From Bhargavaea beijingensis (GTDB lineage Bacteria; Bacillota; Bacilli; Bacillales_A; Planococcaceae), in contig NZ_FNAR01000009.1 of NCBI RefSeq assembly GCF_900101985.1, forward strand, positions 38,380-102,379: a stretch of DNA of 64,000 nucleotides. The letters run 5' to 3'. The notes under the pieces were generated by a model. It was given only the letters and a program-made list of their open reading frames with translations. It was not told where the DNA came from and made no database searches. The stretch's first letter is position 1, and each line of letters opens with the position of its first letter. Below, piece by piece: positions 43,853 to 53,114 of this stretch. Made by a program: the position numbers and the translations under genes.

Positions 43853-44841
43853 TTGAATACAGAAGTGCTGTGAAGCGGCTGCACACGGGACTTCGGATCC
43901 AGATAGGCCTTCGCGTTATTGATGGCGATCGGGGCCTCTCCGAGACCGACGGCAATGAGTTTGACTTTGCCCTCGTAGGTGGTTACGTCGCCTGCTGCAT
44001 AAATCCCTTCAATATTCGTCTCCATCTTGGTATTGACGACAATCGAGTTTTTGTCCATTTCCAGCCCCCACTCTTTGAGCGGTCCAAGGGAAGAGACGTT
44101 ACCGTAGTTGACGATGACATGATCCGCATGGAGATTCGTTTCAACGCCTTCCTTGCTGACCAGCACGACTTCATCCAGCCGTCCTTCTTCCCCCTGCAGA
44201 ATTTTGACATTATGGGAGGTCTTGACACGGACGGTCGATTCATGCAGCTTTGTGACACTTGTTTCATGGGCCGTGAAGCGTTCGCGGCGGTGAACAAGTG
44301 TCACTTTGTCCGCAACTCCTTCAAGCATGAGCGCCCAGTCCACTGCGGAGTCGCCTCCTCCGCATACAAGAACTTCCGTCCCTTTGAATCCGGACAGATC
44401 CTTGACGCCGTAGTGCAATGTTTTTCCTTCGAATCTTTCAGCGCCTTCGACATTCAGTTTGCGCGGCTGAAACGCCCCTACACCGGCAGTGATGAGAACC
44501 GTGCGTGAATAATGGACACCCCTGTCCGTCTCGATGACAAACAGATCTCCGTCCCGGTTTGCTGCCAACACTGTTTCACCGAGGCAGATCTCAGGTTTGC
44601 CGTATTGCGCCTGCTCGGAAAGGTTGGCAACAAGATCTTTCGCCAGAATCTTCGGAAAGCCCCCGACATCGTAAATATATTTATCCGGGTAAAGTTCCGA
44701 AAGCTGGCCGCCCAGTTGCGGAAGGCTGTCCAGGATCTTGACCTTCATTTCCCGCATGCCCGCGTAAAAGGAAGCGAAAAGTCCGGTTGGACCCGCGCCT
44801 ACGATTGTTATATCAAACACTTCTTGTTCGTTTTCCAACAT
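43849..44841 (-). CDS. Ferredoxin--NADP reductase (YumC type)
   Basis: 330 residues. Thioredoxin-reductase-like flavoprotein without the CxxC: FAD site IVGAGPTGLFASFYAGMR (14-31), NADPH site VCGGGDSAVDWALML, and GIYAAGDVTTYEGKVKLIAVGLGEA near the C-terminus. Supplies reduced ferredoxin/flavodoxin. The absence of a redox CxxC separates it from TrxB. A TATAAT promoter lies upstream, divergent from the STAS gene. Confidence 0.94.
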   Translation of the reverse strand: MLENEQEVFDITIVGAGPTGLFASFYAGMREMKVKILDSLPQLGGQLSELYPDKYIYDVGGFPKILAKDLVANLSEQAQYGKPEICLGETVLAANRDGDLFVIETDRGVHYSRTVLITAGVGAFQPRKLNVEGAERFEGKTLHYGVKDLSGFKGTEVLVCGGGDSAVDWALMLEGVADKVTLVHRRERFTAHETSVTKLHESTVRVKTSHNVKILQGEEGRLDEVVLVSKEGVETNLHADHVIVNYGNVSSLGPLKEWGLEMDKNSIVVNTKMETNIEGIYAAGDVTTYEGKVKLIAVGLGEAPIAINNAKAYLDPKSRVQPLHSTSVFK

Positions 44842-44887
44842 AGTTCACTCCTATTTGAAATCCGGCTGAGAATTCTTTTCAGTTAAC

Positions 44888-44915
44888 ATTATAACGGTAA
44901 CCCGCCCTTTGGAAA
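44888..44915 (-). promoter_or_regulatory. Promoter of the ferredoxin-NADP reductase gene
   Basis: TTTCCA-N16-TATAAT on the minus strand. Confidence 0.55.
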
Positions 44916-45019
44916 AGACATTACTCCTACCTTTTCCCGTGCATCGCCGTCTCCCTTCCTTTAAAATAAGAAACGGATATAGGACGATCGGTAAATACAA
45001 TACGAAAGGTTGTTATAGT

Positions 45020-45844
45020 GTGGGTAAGCGGGAGGACATCTACGAGTATATCATCGGCAGGAAGGATGAATTGGCAAAAGAATGGATTGATCAAAGTGCA
45101 GGCGGCGGAGCGGATTCTGTCTTTGACAAAGGCGACAAAGGTAAACTGCATTTGCAGCATGATAAGCTGATTGAAAAGGTCAGCCGTATTTTCATCGAAA
45201 AGGATGAAGATTTTAAATTACATATCGATGAATGGTCGGAATCAGTCGCTACGGACTGGGTGAAAAGCGGCGTGACGATGCATGAGACGATTTCGCAGTT
45301 CCGGGTAATCCGGACGGATTATTGGAATTGTGTTAAAAGATATATCATGTCTGAAAAGCAGAGCTTCACGATTGAAGACGCGTTCTATTGGAGCAACCTC
45401 GTCAATGATGCCTTCGATTTCATCATGGAAAACTTCGCCCGGCATTTTGAAGAAGCACATAAGAACATTCTTACATCCCAGCAGCAAATGATTACTGAGT
45501 TGAGCAGCCCGGTCATTCCGGTCAAGCGCGGCATCGGGATTTTGCCGCTGGTCGGCGACATTGATACATACCGCGCTCGCGTCATTCTGGAAACCAGCCT
45601 TGCACAGGCGGCCGAGCAAAAGCTCGATATGCTTTTCATCGACCTGTCGGCCGTTCCGATTGTCGATACCATGGTAGCTCATCAGCTGTTCCAGCTGATC
45701 GATGCACTCCGGCTGATCGGAGTGGAAGCCATTCTTTCCGGCATCCGCCCGGAAATCGCCCAAACAGCCGTGCAACTTGGTATCGAGTTCCGCGGCATCA
45801 AAACACAGGCTACTCTTATGAATGCATTGGCACTTTATAGCTGA
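45020..45844 (+). CDS. RsbR-family STAS protein (stressosome component)
   Basis: 274 residues, the same length as B. subtilis RsbRA. The N-terminal half is an all-helical non-heme-globin-like sensor domain; the C-terminal STAS domain (~165-270) has VDTMVAHQL with T217 at the usual phosphosite, and the linker reads ELSSPVIPV, with Ser163 where RsbRA has phospho-Thr171. These proteins build the 1.8-MDa stressosome that gates sigma-B. No rsbS/rsbT lies nearby, so it is an orphan paralogue. GTG at 45020 has AAAGG 9-10 bp upstream. Confidence 0.9.
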   Translation: MGKREDIYEYIIGRKDELAKEWIDQSAGGGADSVFDKGDKGKLHLQHDKLIEKVSRIFIEKDEDFKLHIDEWSESVATDWVKSGVTMHETISQFRVIRTDYWNCVKRYIMSEKQSFTIEDAFYWSNLVNDAFDFIMENFARHFEEAHKNILTSQQQMITELSSPVIPVKRGIGILPLVGDIDTYRARVILETSLAQAAEQKLDMLFIDLSAVPIVDTMVAHQLFQLIDALRLIGVEAILSGIRPEIAQTAVQLGIEFRGIKTQATLMNALALYS

Positions 45845-45857
45845 ACGGCTTGAGCCT

Positions 45858-45887
45858 CCCTTCCGTCTCTGCGGAGGGGATTTTTTT
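45858..45887 (+). terminator. Terminator of the STAS gene
   Basis: CCCTTCCG and CGGAGGGG pair (one G-U) followed by A and T7. Confidence 0.85.
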
Positions 45888-45984
45888 GGACGTATTTTTC
45901 GGAATCGCTCGCCAATTTGGCGTTGCAATTTCTCTCCCTTTCATCAAAAATGGAAAAGAAGACATTTATCAAGAGGGAGTGGTT

Positions 45985-47685
45985 GTGTTGACCACATTCA
46001 AAGACTATGAATACAAACGTCCTGACATGGAGTTGCTCAGAACAGAGTGGAACAAACATCTTGCCCGATTCCGGCAAGCCGATTCGGCTAATGTCCAAGA
46101 CGTTGAAATCCGGGAACTCAACAGGCTGGCCAATAACTTCACCACCGCATCCAATCTGGTGTATATCCGCTCCTCCATCGACACCAGCGATGCCTATTAC
46201 GAAAAGCAACGGGATTACTTCAATGAAATCGGGCCTGAATTTGATGAGCTGAATACAGCCTTCTATAAAGAACTCGTCAAAAGCCCGTTCCGGGAAGAGC
46301 TTGAAAAACGCTGGGGGACCCAGCTATTCACCATTGCCGACCAGAAGATCCGCTCATTCTCGGCGGAAGCGATTCCCCTTCTCCAACAAGAAAACAAGCT
46401 GGCCTCCGAGTATGCAAAGCTGATCGCCTCGGCTCAAATTGAATTCGACGGTAAAACGCTCACGCTTGCCCAACTCGGCCCCTACACACAATCAAAAGAC
46501 CGGAAAACACGGAAAGCCGCCAATGAAGCGAGGTTCGGCTTTTTCGCAGAACACAAAAACGACTTTGACGAAATTTACCAGAAACTGGTGGAAGTCCGTC
46601 ACCAGATTGCCCGTATTCTCGGCTACCAGGACTTCGTCGAGGTCGGCTACCTGAGAATGAACCGGATCGGTTATGATCGGGAGATGGTGAAAAACTTCCG
46701 GGAACAGGTAAAGACACACATCGTGCCGCTTGCCACCCGTCTGTACGAGCGGCAGGCGTCACGTATCGGTGTGGACCGCCTCACCTTCCATGACGAAGGG
46801 CTCAACTTTATCACCGGCAATGCGATTCCCAAAGGCGATGCGGATTGGGTTATTGAAAACGGGAAAAAGATGTACGATGAGCTTTCACCCGAAACTTCTG
46901 AGTTCTTCGGGTTCATGCTCGAACGGCACCTAATGGATCTGATTGCGAAAAAAGGCAAAGAAGGCGGCGGCTACTGCACGTATATCGATAATTACGCTTC
47001 CCCGTTCATCTTCTCGAATTTCAATGGGACTTCCGATGACATCGATGTACTGACCCACGAGGCGGGCCACGCGTTTCAGGTTTATTCCAGCAGGAACATC
47101 GGGGTGCCCGAGTATATTTGGCCGACCAGCGAGGCTGCAGAGATCCATTCGATGAGCATGGAATTCTTCGCCTGGCCATGGATGGATCAATTCTTCGAAG
47201 ATGACACAGAAAAGTATAAGTTCAGCCACCTCAGCTCCGCCCTGTTATTCCTGCCATACGGAGTGGCTGTCGATGAATTCCAGCACATGATCTACGAAAA
47301 TCCAGGAATGACCCCTGCCGACAGGAAAGCCGCCTGGAAAAAACTCGAATCCGAATATCTGCCGCACCGTGACTATGAGGGGCTCGAGTATCTTGAGGAA
47401 GGCGGCTTCTGGCAGCGCCAAGCTCATATTTATGAGATCCCGTTTTACTACATCGATTACTGCCTGGCCCAGATTTGCGCATTGCAATTCTGGAAGCGGT
47501 CCCGGGAAGAACGGGAGGCGGCATGGGCGGATTATCTGCACCTTTGCCGGCTCGGCGGTTCCCTGCCGTTTACTGAACTCATAAAGGAAGCCAATTTGCT
47601 GTCACCGTTCGAAGACGGCTGCATTGAATCTGTCATGGGTCCGATCATCGAATGGCTCGACGCGGTAGACGACAGATCCCTCTGA
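45985..47685 (+). CDS. M3-family oligoendopeptidase (PepF-like)
   Basis: 566 residues. Zinc metallopeptidase with HEAGH at 358-362 and the downstream Glu in TSEAAEIHSMSMEFF. It degrades intracellular oligopeptides. GTG at 45985 has GAGGGAG 5 bp upstream; TTG 45988 is possible; longer readings pass through the preceding terminator. Single gene; no terminator was recognised before the DUF47 gene. Confidence 0.93.
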   Translation: MLTTFKDYEYKRPDMELLRTEWNKHLARFRQADSANVQDVEIRELNRLANNFTTASNLVYIRSSIDTSDAYYEKQRDYFNEIGPEFDELNTAFYKELVKSPFREELEKRWGTQLFTIADQKIRSFSAEAIPLLQQENKLASEYAKLIASAQIEFDGKTLTLAQLGPYTQSKDRKTRKAANEARFGFFAEHKNDFDEIYQKLVEVRHQIARILGYQDFVEVGYLRMNRIGYDREMVKNFREQVKTHIVPLATRLYERQASRIGVDRLTFHDEGLNFITGNAIPKGDADWVIENGKKMYDELSPETSEFFGFMLERHLMDLIAKKGKEGGGYCTYIDNYASPFIFSNFNGTSDDIDVLTHEAGHAFQVYSSRNIGVPEYIWPTSEAAEIHSMSMEFFAWPWMDQFFEDDTEKYKFSHLSSALLFLPYGVAVDEFQHMIYENPGMTPADRKAAWKKLESEYLPHRDYEGLEYLEEGGFWQRQAHIYEIPFYYIDYCLAQICALQFWKRSREEREAAWADYLHLCRLGGSLPFTELIKEANLLSPFEDGCIESVMGPIIEWLDAVDDRSL

Positions 47686-47916
47686 TATTCATGCACATGG
47701 ACGACCAACCGGATAACGTACGATCAGCGAGGAACAGGACTCTGAACGCGGCAAGCGGCAGATCTCCGTTGCTCGCATTTTTATGCATATTCCCACAACA
47801 TACGGAGTCATGGCTGCTCCATCATTTCCCGATTTTACATCTGAATCCGATACAGAACGGGTATAACTCTTTTGTATGGCAAATGAAGGCTTCTTTAACA
47901 ACCTAGGAGGGATCGA

Positions 47917-48537
47917 ATGTTCGGGCGGAAAAAGAACGATCCGTTTTTCGATTTGTTGGCCAGGATATCGCTGAATGTCCAGCAAGCCACTCATTATGCA
48001 GATGAATTCCGGATCAGATCGTTGAACGATCTGCCGGAAATCAGTACAACGATGAAGAAGTATGAAACAGATGGCGACGAACTCATTCATGAACTGATTG
48101 TCATGCTGAACAAATCATTTATAACTCCGATTGAACGGGAAGACATCCTGGCTCTGGCAAACAGCATGGACAATGTTCTCGATGGAATCGAGGAATGCAT
48201 CGCCCACTTTGATATGTTCGCTCTCGCCGAGATTGATGAGGCGATGAACACGTTCCTCCGTTATATCCGGCAAAGTGCAGACGAAATCGTGAAAGCGATG
48301 GAGAAACTGAAGCACAAAAAATTGACGGAGATGCACGAACACGCTGTGCTGATCAAAGATTTCGAAAGTAAATGCGATGACGTGCTCCGCTCTTCCATCA
48401 AAGATTTGTTTAAAAAAGAAAAAGATCCGATCCGAATCATTCAATTCAAAGATATTTACGAACAACTTGAAGATATTGCTGACGAGTGCCAGAACGTCGC
48501 CAATACGATAGAAACCATTATTATGCGCAACGCATAG
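47917..48537 (+). CDS. DUF47 (PhoU-like) accessory protein of the Pit transporter
   Basis: 206 residues, almost entirely helical like PhoU, with a FGRKKNDPFFDLL start and the HFDMFALAEIDEAM segment. DUF47 proteins are encoded with Pit transporters and are thought to regulate them. GGAGG precedes the ATG. The next gene follows after 17 bp, so they form a pair as in B. subtilis ykaA-pit. Confidence 0.93.
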   Translation: MFGRKKNDPFFDLLARISLNVQQATHYADEFRIRSLNDLPEISTTMKKYETDGDELIHELIVMLNKSFITPIEREDILALANSMDNVLDGIEECIAHFDMFALAEIDEAMNTFLRYIRQSADEIVKAMEKLKHKKLTEMHEHAVLIKDFESKCDDVLRSSIKDLFKKEKDPIRIIQFKDIYEQLEDIADECQNVANTIETIIMRNA

Positions 48538-48554
48538 GGACTGGAGGCCGGCAA

Positions 48555-49553
48555 ATGGATTTACTGGTTGTTCTCACCATATTGATTGTCATCTTTGCTT
48601 TGGCCTTTGATTTCATCAATGGATTCCACGATACGGCCAATGCAATTGCCACCTCTGTCTCGACCAGAGCTCTTCCTCCCAGGACCGCCGTAATGATGGC
48701 TGCAGGTATGAACTTTATCGGAGCCATCACGTTTACAGGAGTTGCCAAGGCGATCACAAAGGATATCGTCGATCCGTTCGCCTTATCCAACGGGGCTGTT
48801 GTCATCTTGGCTGCACTTATTGCAGCGATTGCGTGGAACCTGATCACTTGGTACTTTGGAATTCCGTCAAGCTCATCCCATGCCATTATCGGCGCTATTG
48901 CAGGGGCCGCCATTGCAGCGGCCGGCTTTAACAGTCTGAACTATAGCGGTTTCGTCAAAATTCTTCAGGCTCTGATTTTTTCGCCGCTGATCGCACTCTC
49001 GATGGGCTTTCTCGTCATGTCCCTGTTTAAAGTTATCCTCAAGCGAGCCACATTGATGACGACAAATCAACGAATCCGGAGGTTACAGGTCGGCACCGCT
49101 GCCTTGCAGGCATTTACCCACGGAACGAACGATGCCCAGAAAACGATGGGAATCATTACCTTGGCATTGATTGCTGTCGGCTGGCAGACCACCGATGACA
49201 TCCAGATGTGGGTTCGTGTATCTGCGGCAACCGCTATGGGATTGGGCACATCGATCGGAGGTTATCGGATTATTAAAACGGTGGGAGGAAAAATCATGAA
49301 AATCCGACCGGTCAACGGGGCGGCAGCCGACCTCGCCTCCGCTTCGGTTATCTTCGGTGCGACACTTATCCACTTGCCGGTCAGTACCACCCATGTCATT
49401 TCCTCTGCCATCATGGGTGTCGGTTCCGCGCAGAGGGTAAAGGGGGTCAAATGGGGTGTAGCCCGAAAAATCGTGCTTACCTGGATCATCACCATGCCGA
49501 GCGTTGGTCTGCTCGCAGCCATTTGCTACCTGATCTTAAATCTGTTCTTTTAA
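48555..49553 (+). CDS. pit: Inorganic phosphate transporter, Pit family
   Basis: 332 residues with about ten helices. The PHO-4 signature appears twice in inverted halves: FDFINGFHDTANAIATSVSTRAL (~20-42) and QAFTHGTNDAQKTMGIITLALI (~185-206). Low-affinity symport of metal-phosphate with H+. The ATG at 48555 has GGAGG 7 bp upstream. No clear Pho box was found before the operon. Confidence 0.95.
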   Translation: MDLLVVLTILIVIFALAFDFINGFHDTANAIATSVSTRALPPRTAVMMAAGMNFIGAITFTGVAKAITKDIVDPFALSNGAVVILAALIAAIAWNLITWYFGIPSSSSHAIIGAIAGAAIAAAGFNSLNYSGFVKILQALIFSPLIALSMGFLVMSLFKVILKRATLMTTNQRIRRLQVGTAALQAFTHGTNDAQKTMGIITLALIAVGWQTTDDIQMWVRVSAATAMGLGTSIGGYRIIKTVGGKIMKIRPVNGAAADLASASVIFGATLIHLPVSTTHVISSAIMGVGSAQRVKGVKWGVARKIVLTWIITMPSVGLLAAICYLILNLFF

Positions 49554-49815
49554 ATCTTCCCAGTGCTGATGTTGATTCTGATCGGAATTGCCTGACCTTT
49601 AACACTAAATCGATCCTCCCTTCACCGGCCGACAGTGGTGCACAACCGGCTCTTGCAGACCTGTAGGAGCCTGCTCTCCATTTCACCCCGGACTTTGCAG
49701 AATTCAAGGGGAGCTTTGGAAATCGGATAAAAGCCGGGAACAAGCAAAATATTGCCCAGGAAATGGTTTCATCCTTTTGCCGGGTGAGGAATCTTATCTG
49801 ACCCAACAGAATAAA
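49554..49815. other. Gene-free interval downstream of pit
   Basis: 262 bp between the pit stop and the terminator at 49816. Short open frames on both strands lack ribosome sites and protein-like composition. No riboswitch signature, repeat or transposon end was recognised. It appears to be the pit 3' untranslated region or decayed sequence. Confidence 0.5.
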
Positions 49816-49867
49816 CTCTCCTCGGTAGCGGGACAGGAATACCCTGTCTTTTCGAGGAGAGCTTTTT
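49816..49867 (+). terminator. Two-part terminator hairpin downstream of pit
   Basis: CTCTCCTCG and CGAGGAGAG (9 bp) enclose GGGACAGG/CCCTGTC, followed by CT6 on the plus strand. Confidence 0.88.
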
Positions 49868-49909
49868 TGCTTGTCAACTGGTGCGTCTCTATTCTATTGC
49901 AAGATTAAT

Positions 49910-51862
49910 TCATATCAATCGCGGCGGCCGATTCTCTGATTCTTTTTTTCGCTGAATCGCCCAAACTGCTGCAATCAGGAGAACGCCAACAATATTCGTG
50001 ATCATGGTCGGATCAATGAGGCACAGTCCGCCAACGATCAGGGTCACTCTCTCCAGCCAATTGGAATGGCTGACGAAATATCCGACCAGCCCACTGCTTA
50101 CCCCCGCCATACCGATGAGCGCCGTCAGAATCGCAATAGATATGCCGACGAAGGTTGCGTCAACACCGACCAAGATCGGGTTATATACAAAAATATACGG
50201 TATGATAAATGCCGCGATGGCAAGCTTCACTGCGGTCACGCCTGTCTTGAACGGATTGGCCCTCGCAATGCCGGCCCCTGCGTAGGCTGCGAGGCAGACA
50301 GGCGGTGTGATATCTGCCACAATCCCAAAGTAAAAAACGAACATATGGGCCGCAATCGGAGCTACTCCAAAATCATTGATCAGCGCGGGAGCGGCAATCG
50401 TTGCGGTGACCACGTAATTGGCGGTCGTTGGAAGGCCCATTCCGAGAACGATGCAGGCGATCATCGTGAAAATCAGTGCCAAGATCAAATATCCGTTTGC
50501 CAAGGCAATGATTCCTGCCGCGAACTTGGATCCGAGACCGGTCATACTGACTACTCCGGCGATGATGCCAGCAGTTGCCACGGCAGCAATGACAGGTAGA
50601 GCCACGCGGGCGCCCTCCTCCAGAACACGGATTGTGCCTTGGAGGGACATCCGGGTGTCTTTTCTGATCAGGCTTACCAAGAATGCAGAAAGGATGCCAT
50701 ACAGCGCTGCGCGCTGCGGTGTAAATCCAATGAGGATCGTGCCGATGATGACGACTAGGGGCAGGAGCATGTAGCCGTCTTTGATCATAAGGCGTTTAAG
50801 GATCGGCAGCTGCTCTTTCGGCATCCCGCTTATGCCGAGCCGTTTCGCTTCAAAGTGTGTGCCGATAAAAATCCCCGAAAAATAAAGCATTGCCGGAATG
50901 ACTGCAGCAGCCATGATATCCGTATAAGGGACTCCGAGGTATTCCATCATGATAAAAGCGGCGGCTCCCATAAGCGGCGGCATGATTTGCCCGCCGGTTG
51001 AGGCGGACGCTTCCGTGGCAGCAGCAAATTCCGGCTTAAAACCTGATTTCTTCATCATCGGGATGGTGAACGAACCGGAAGCGACCGTGTTGCCGACAGA
51101 ACTTCCCGAAATCATCCCTTGAAGTGCACTTGCCGTCACTGCGGCTTTTGCCGTCCCTCCTGTAAACCTGCCCGTCAAAGAATAAGCTACATCATTGAAG
51201 AATTGACCGATTTTCGTATGGACAAGCATGACTCCGAAGAACAAAAACAGAAAAATGAACTTCGCGGAAATCTGGATCGGCGTTCCGAATACGCCGCTCT
51301 CCCTGTACCACAAGTTTGTCGATGTGCGTTCGAATGAGAAACCCGCATGGGAAAGGATCTGGGTCGGGACGTATTTTCCAAACACCGCATACACAATCAT
51401 CAGTGAAGCCACAACGACAATAGGCAGCCCGACGGTACGCCTCGTCGCCTCCAAAACGAGAAGGATGCCGACTACTGATATAATCACATCAGGTGTACTG
51501 TAACCTGAAATCCTGCTCTGCAGAATCGAATCGAAAAAGAAAATTTTATGGTATGTGACATACATGGCCGTAAAGGCCAGAAACACATCGTACCACGGAA
51601 CCCCGTTTTGCTTTTTCTGAATGCCGGCTTTAGCCGGAAACAGCAGAAAGATGATTCCCAACGCAGTACCCAAATGGACAGCGCCCTGCTTCTGGGACGG
51701 CAAAATCCCGAAATAAGCTGTATAGAGATGGAAAACGGTCAGTGCAACCCCCAAAAAAGTGACAATCCATGCCCATATCCCGAGATTGGTCCTTACATGG
51801 CTTTCCCGATCGTACTTTTCGAGCACTTCACGGGCGTCCACTTGTTGCCCTTTGATTCCCAT
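49910..51862 (-). CDS. TRAP transporter permease, fused DctQ-DctM (TAXI type)
   Basis: 650 residues. An N-terminal DctQ-like region of ~4-5 helices (~28-190) is fused to the 12-helix DctM/ion-transporter domain, with GMISGSSVGNTVASGSFTIPMMKKSGF and GMGLPTTANYVV re-entrant motifs. Na+-driven uptake of an organic acid or amino acid delivered by the binding protein encoded upstream. A 13-bp hairpin separates the two genes. Substrate unknown; TAXI systems often carry glutamate-like or C4-C5 acids. Confidence 0.93.
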   Translation of the reverse strand: MGIKGQQVDAREVLEKYDRESHVRTNLGIWAWIVTFLGVALTVFHLYTAYFGILPSQKQGAVHLGTALGIIFLLFPAKAGIQKKQNGVPWYDVFLAFTAMYVTYHKIFFFDSILQSRISGYSTPDVIISVVGILLVLEATRRTVGLPIVVVASLMIVYAVFGKYVPTQILSHAGFSFERTSTNLWYRESGVFGTPIQISAKFIFLFLFFGVMLVHTKIGQFFNDVAYSLTGRFTGGTAKAAVTASALQGMISGSSVGNTVASGSFTIPMMKKSGFKPEFAAATEASASTGGQIMPPLMGAAAFIMMEYLGVPYTDIMAAAVIPAMLYFSGIFIGTHFEAKRLGISGMPKEQLPILKRLMIKDGYMLLPLVVIIGTILIGFTPQRAALYGILSAFLVSLIRKDTRMSLQGTIRVLEEGARVALPVIAAVATAGIIAGVVSMTGLGSKFAAGIIALANGYLILALIFTMIACIVLGMGLPTTANYVVTATIAAPALINDFGVAPIAAHMFVFYFGIVADITPPVCLAAYAGAGIARANPFKTGVTAVKLAIAAFIIPYIFVYNPILVGVDATFVGISIAILTALIGMAGVSSGLVGYFVSHSNWLERVTLIVGGLCLIDPTMITNIVGVLLIAAVWAIQRKKESENRPPRLI

Positions 51863-51885
51863 CCCTTCTTCCTCCTTTCAAGAAA

Positions 51886-51922
51886 GAAGACAAAGAGGGC
51901 TATCAACCTCCTCTTTGTCTTC
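51886..51922 (-). other. Intercistronic hairpin between the TAXI binding protein and permease genes
   Basis: GAAGACAAAGAGG and CCTCTTTGTCTTC are perfect 13-bp arms around 11 bases, followed by UUUCUU. As a partial terminator or 3' stabiliser it would allow more binding protein than permease. Confidence 0.8.
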
Positions 51923-51930
51923 CCCTTTAC

Positions 51931-52944
51931 TTAGTTCAGATCCTCAAATCCAGAGATTCCGCTTGCTTCCCGCGTAACAATCTGAACGACTTCGGGATAG
52001 ATATGGCCGATAAACGCCGCATTCGGAACACTATTGTCTTCAAAGTCCTGTTCTCCATTTACCGCGAACAGAGCAGTCTCATGCACGGTCATACCGAGGT
52101 CCATATTGCCGTCCCGGATTGTCGCCATGTTTTCAATGGATGCCCCTGTTTCCGTATTGGTGATGTTGATCCCGTCGACGGACCGATTCCAAATGGTGGC
52201 CATTTCTCCTCCGAGCGGATAATAAGTACCGCCCTGGCTTCCTGTGCCCAGAACCAGCTCTTTCTTGGAACCGTCGGCCTTTACTTCTGCAACGGGATTT
52301 TCCACGGTCAGCCCTTGTTCTTCGTAATAGCGCTTGGCACCCGGATGGATGGGCAATCCTTCCGAACCTTTAAGGGCATTTTCCAGTGTCATTTCTTTCG
52401 CCTGGGCATGAGTATTTTCACTTGCCTTCTCAATCATCGTTTTGGTGAGCTGATACCCGGTCTCTTCATCAATCGTATCTGTATTAGCCATAAGAATGGC
52501 ATAAGCCGTTACGGTCTGTATCTCTTCTTTTTGGAAATCATAGGTGCCCGCCGGAATGGTCATTGCTTTGTATTGCGTATTTTTTTCAATGTGGGCAACA
52601 GCTTCATCCGATAAGCTGATCAGTTTTACATCACCTGTTGCAGATTGCAGGTTTTCGATACTTGCAGCCGGCAGGCCGAGAATTCCGATCGAAATATCAA
52701 TGTTTCCATCTTGTACGCCATCAGCAGCATCCCCGAAACCTTCCTGGAATTCCTTATAATCTCCATCCTCCAGGCCGTACGCTTCGAAAATAATCTTGGA
52801 AAGGCCATTTGTCGCGCTGGCCGGCGGGCCGATTGCGATATTCGCCCCGCTCTCACCACCGCCGCTGCCTTCTTCACCGCCGCACGCGGAAAGAACCAGC
52901 ATGATGACAGACAGTACGGCCAGCCGCCAAAACTTCTTCTTCAT
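51931..52944 (-). CDS. TAXI-family TRAP solute-binding lipoprotein
   Basis: 337 residues. Lipoprotein signal with lipobox LSAC (C21) and a GGEEGSGGGESG linker, then the TAXI fold, recognisable from LVLGTGSQGGTYYPLGGEMATIWNR and the TVHETALFAVNG segment. The order LVLGTGSQGGTYYPLG normally comes near the N-terminus of TAXI proteins; here it lies at ~230-245 after another ~200-residue lobe, which deserves an alignment check. A near-consensus promoter lies upstream. Confidence 0.85.
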   Translation of the reverse strand: MKKKFWRLAVLSVIMLVLSACGGEEGSGGGESGANIAIGPPASATNGLSKIIFEAYGLEDGDYKEFQEGFGDAADGVQDGNIDISIGILGLPAASIENLQSATGDVKLISLSDEAVAHIEKNTQYKAMTIPAGTYDFQKEEIQTVTAYAILMANTDTIDEETGYQLTKTMIEKASENTHAQAKEMTLENALKGSEGLPIHPGAKRYYEEQGLTVENPVAEVKADGSKKELVLGTGSQGGTYYPLGGEMATIWNRSVDGINITNTETGASIENMATIRDGNMDLGMTVHETALFAVNGEQDFEDNSVPNAAFIGHIYPEVVQIVTREASGISGFEDLN

Positions 52945-53013
52945 TGGTCATCCCCCTTTATGTGATGATTTCGCACCCCACAGGTGTCTGCGCAAAGAAG
53001 TCCTTCTGCTTCA

Positions 53014-53042
53014 ATTATATGGAGGTTTTAGGGTACTTGCAA
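53014..53042 (-). promoter_or_regulatory. Sigma-A promoter of the TAXI-TRAP operon
   Basis: TTGCAA-N17-TATAAT on the minus strand. The inverted repeat TGAAA-ACA-TTTCA (53051-53063) lies just upstream of the -35. Confidence 0.78.
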
Positions 53043-53072
53043 TAATTTTCTGAAAACATTTCATTCAACACA

Positions 53073-53114
53073 AAAAGGGGACGGCGAGGTCAACTATCCC
53101 CGCCGTCCCCTTTT
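53073..53114 (-). terminator. Terminator of the 146-aa membrane protein gene
   Basis: AAAAGGGGACGGCG and CGCCGTCCCCTTTT are perfect 14-bp arms. The far arm touches the stop codon of the gene. Confidence 0.92.

Noticed and set aside
49489..49806. 105-codon minus-strand frame downstream of pit
   Set aside because: No ribosome site, overlaps pit, composition not protein-like.
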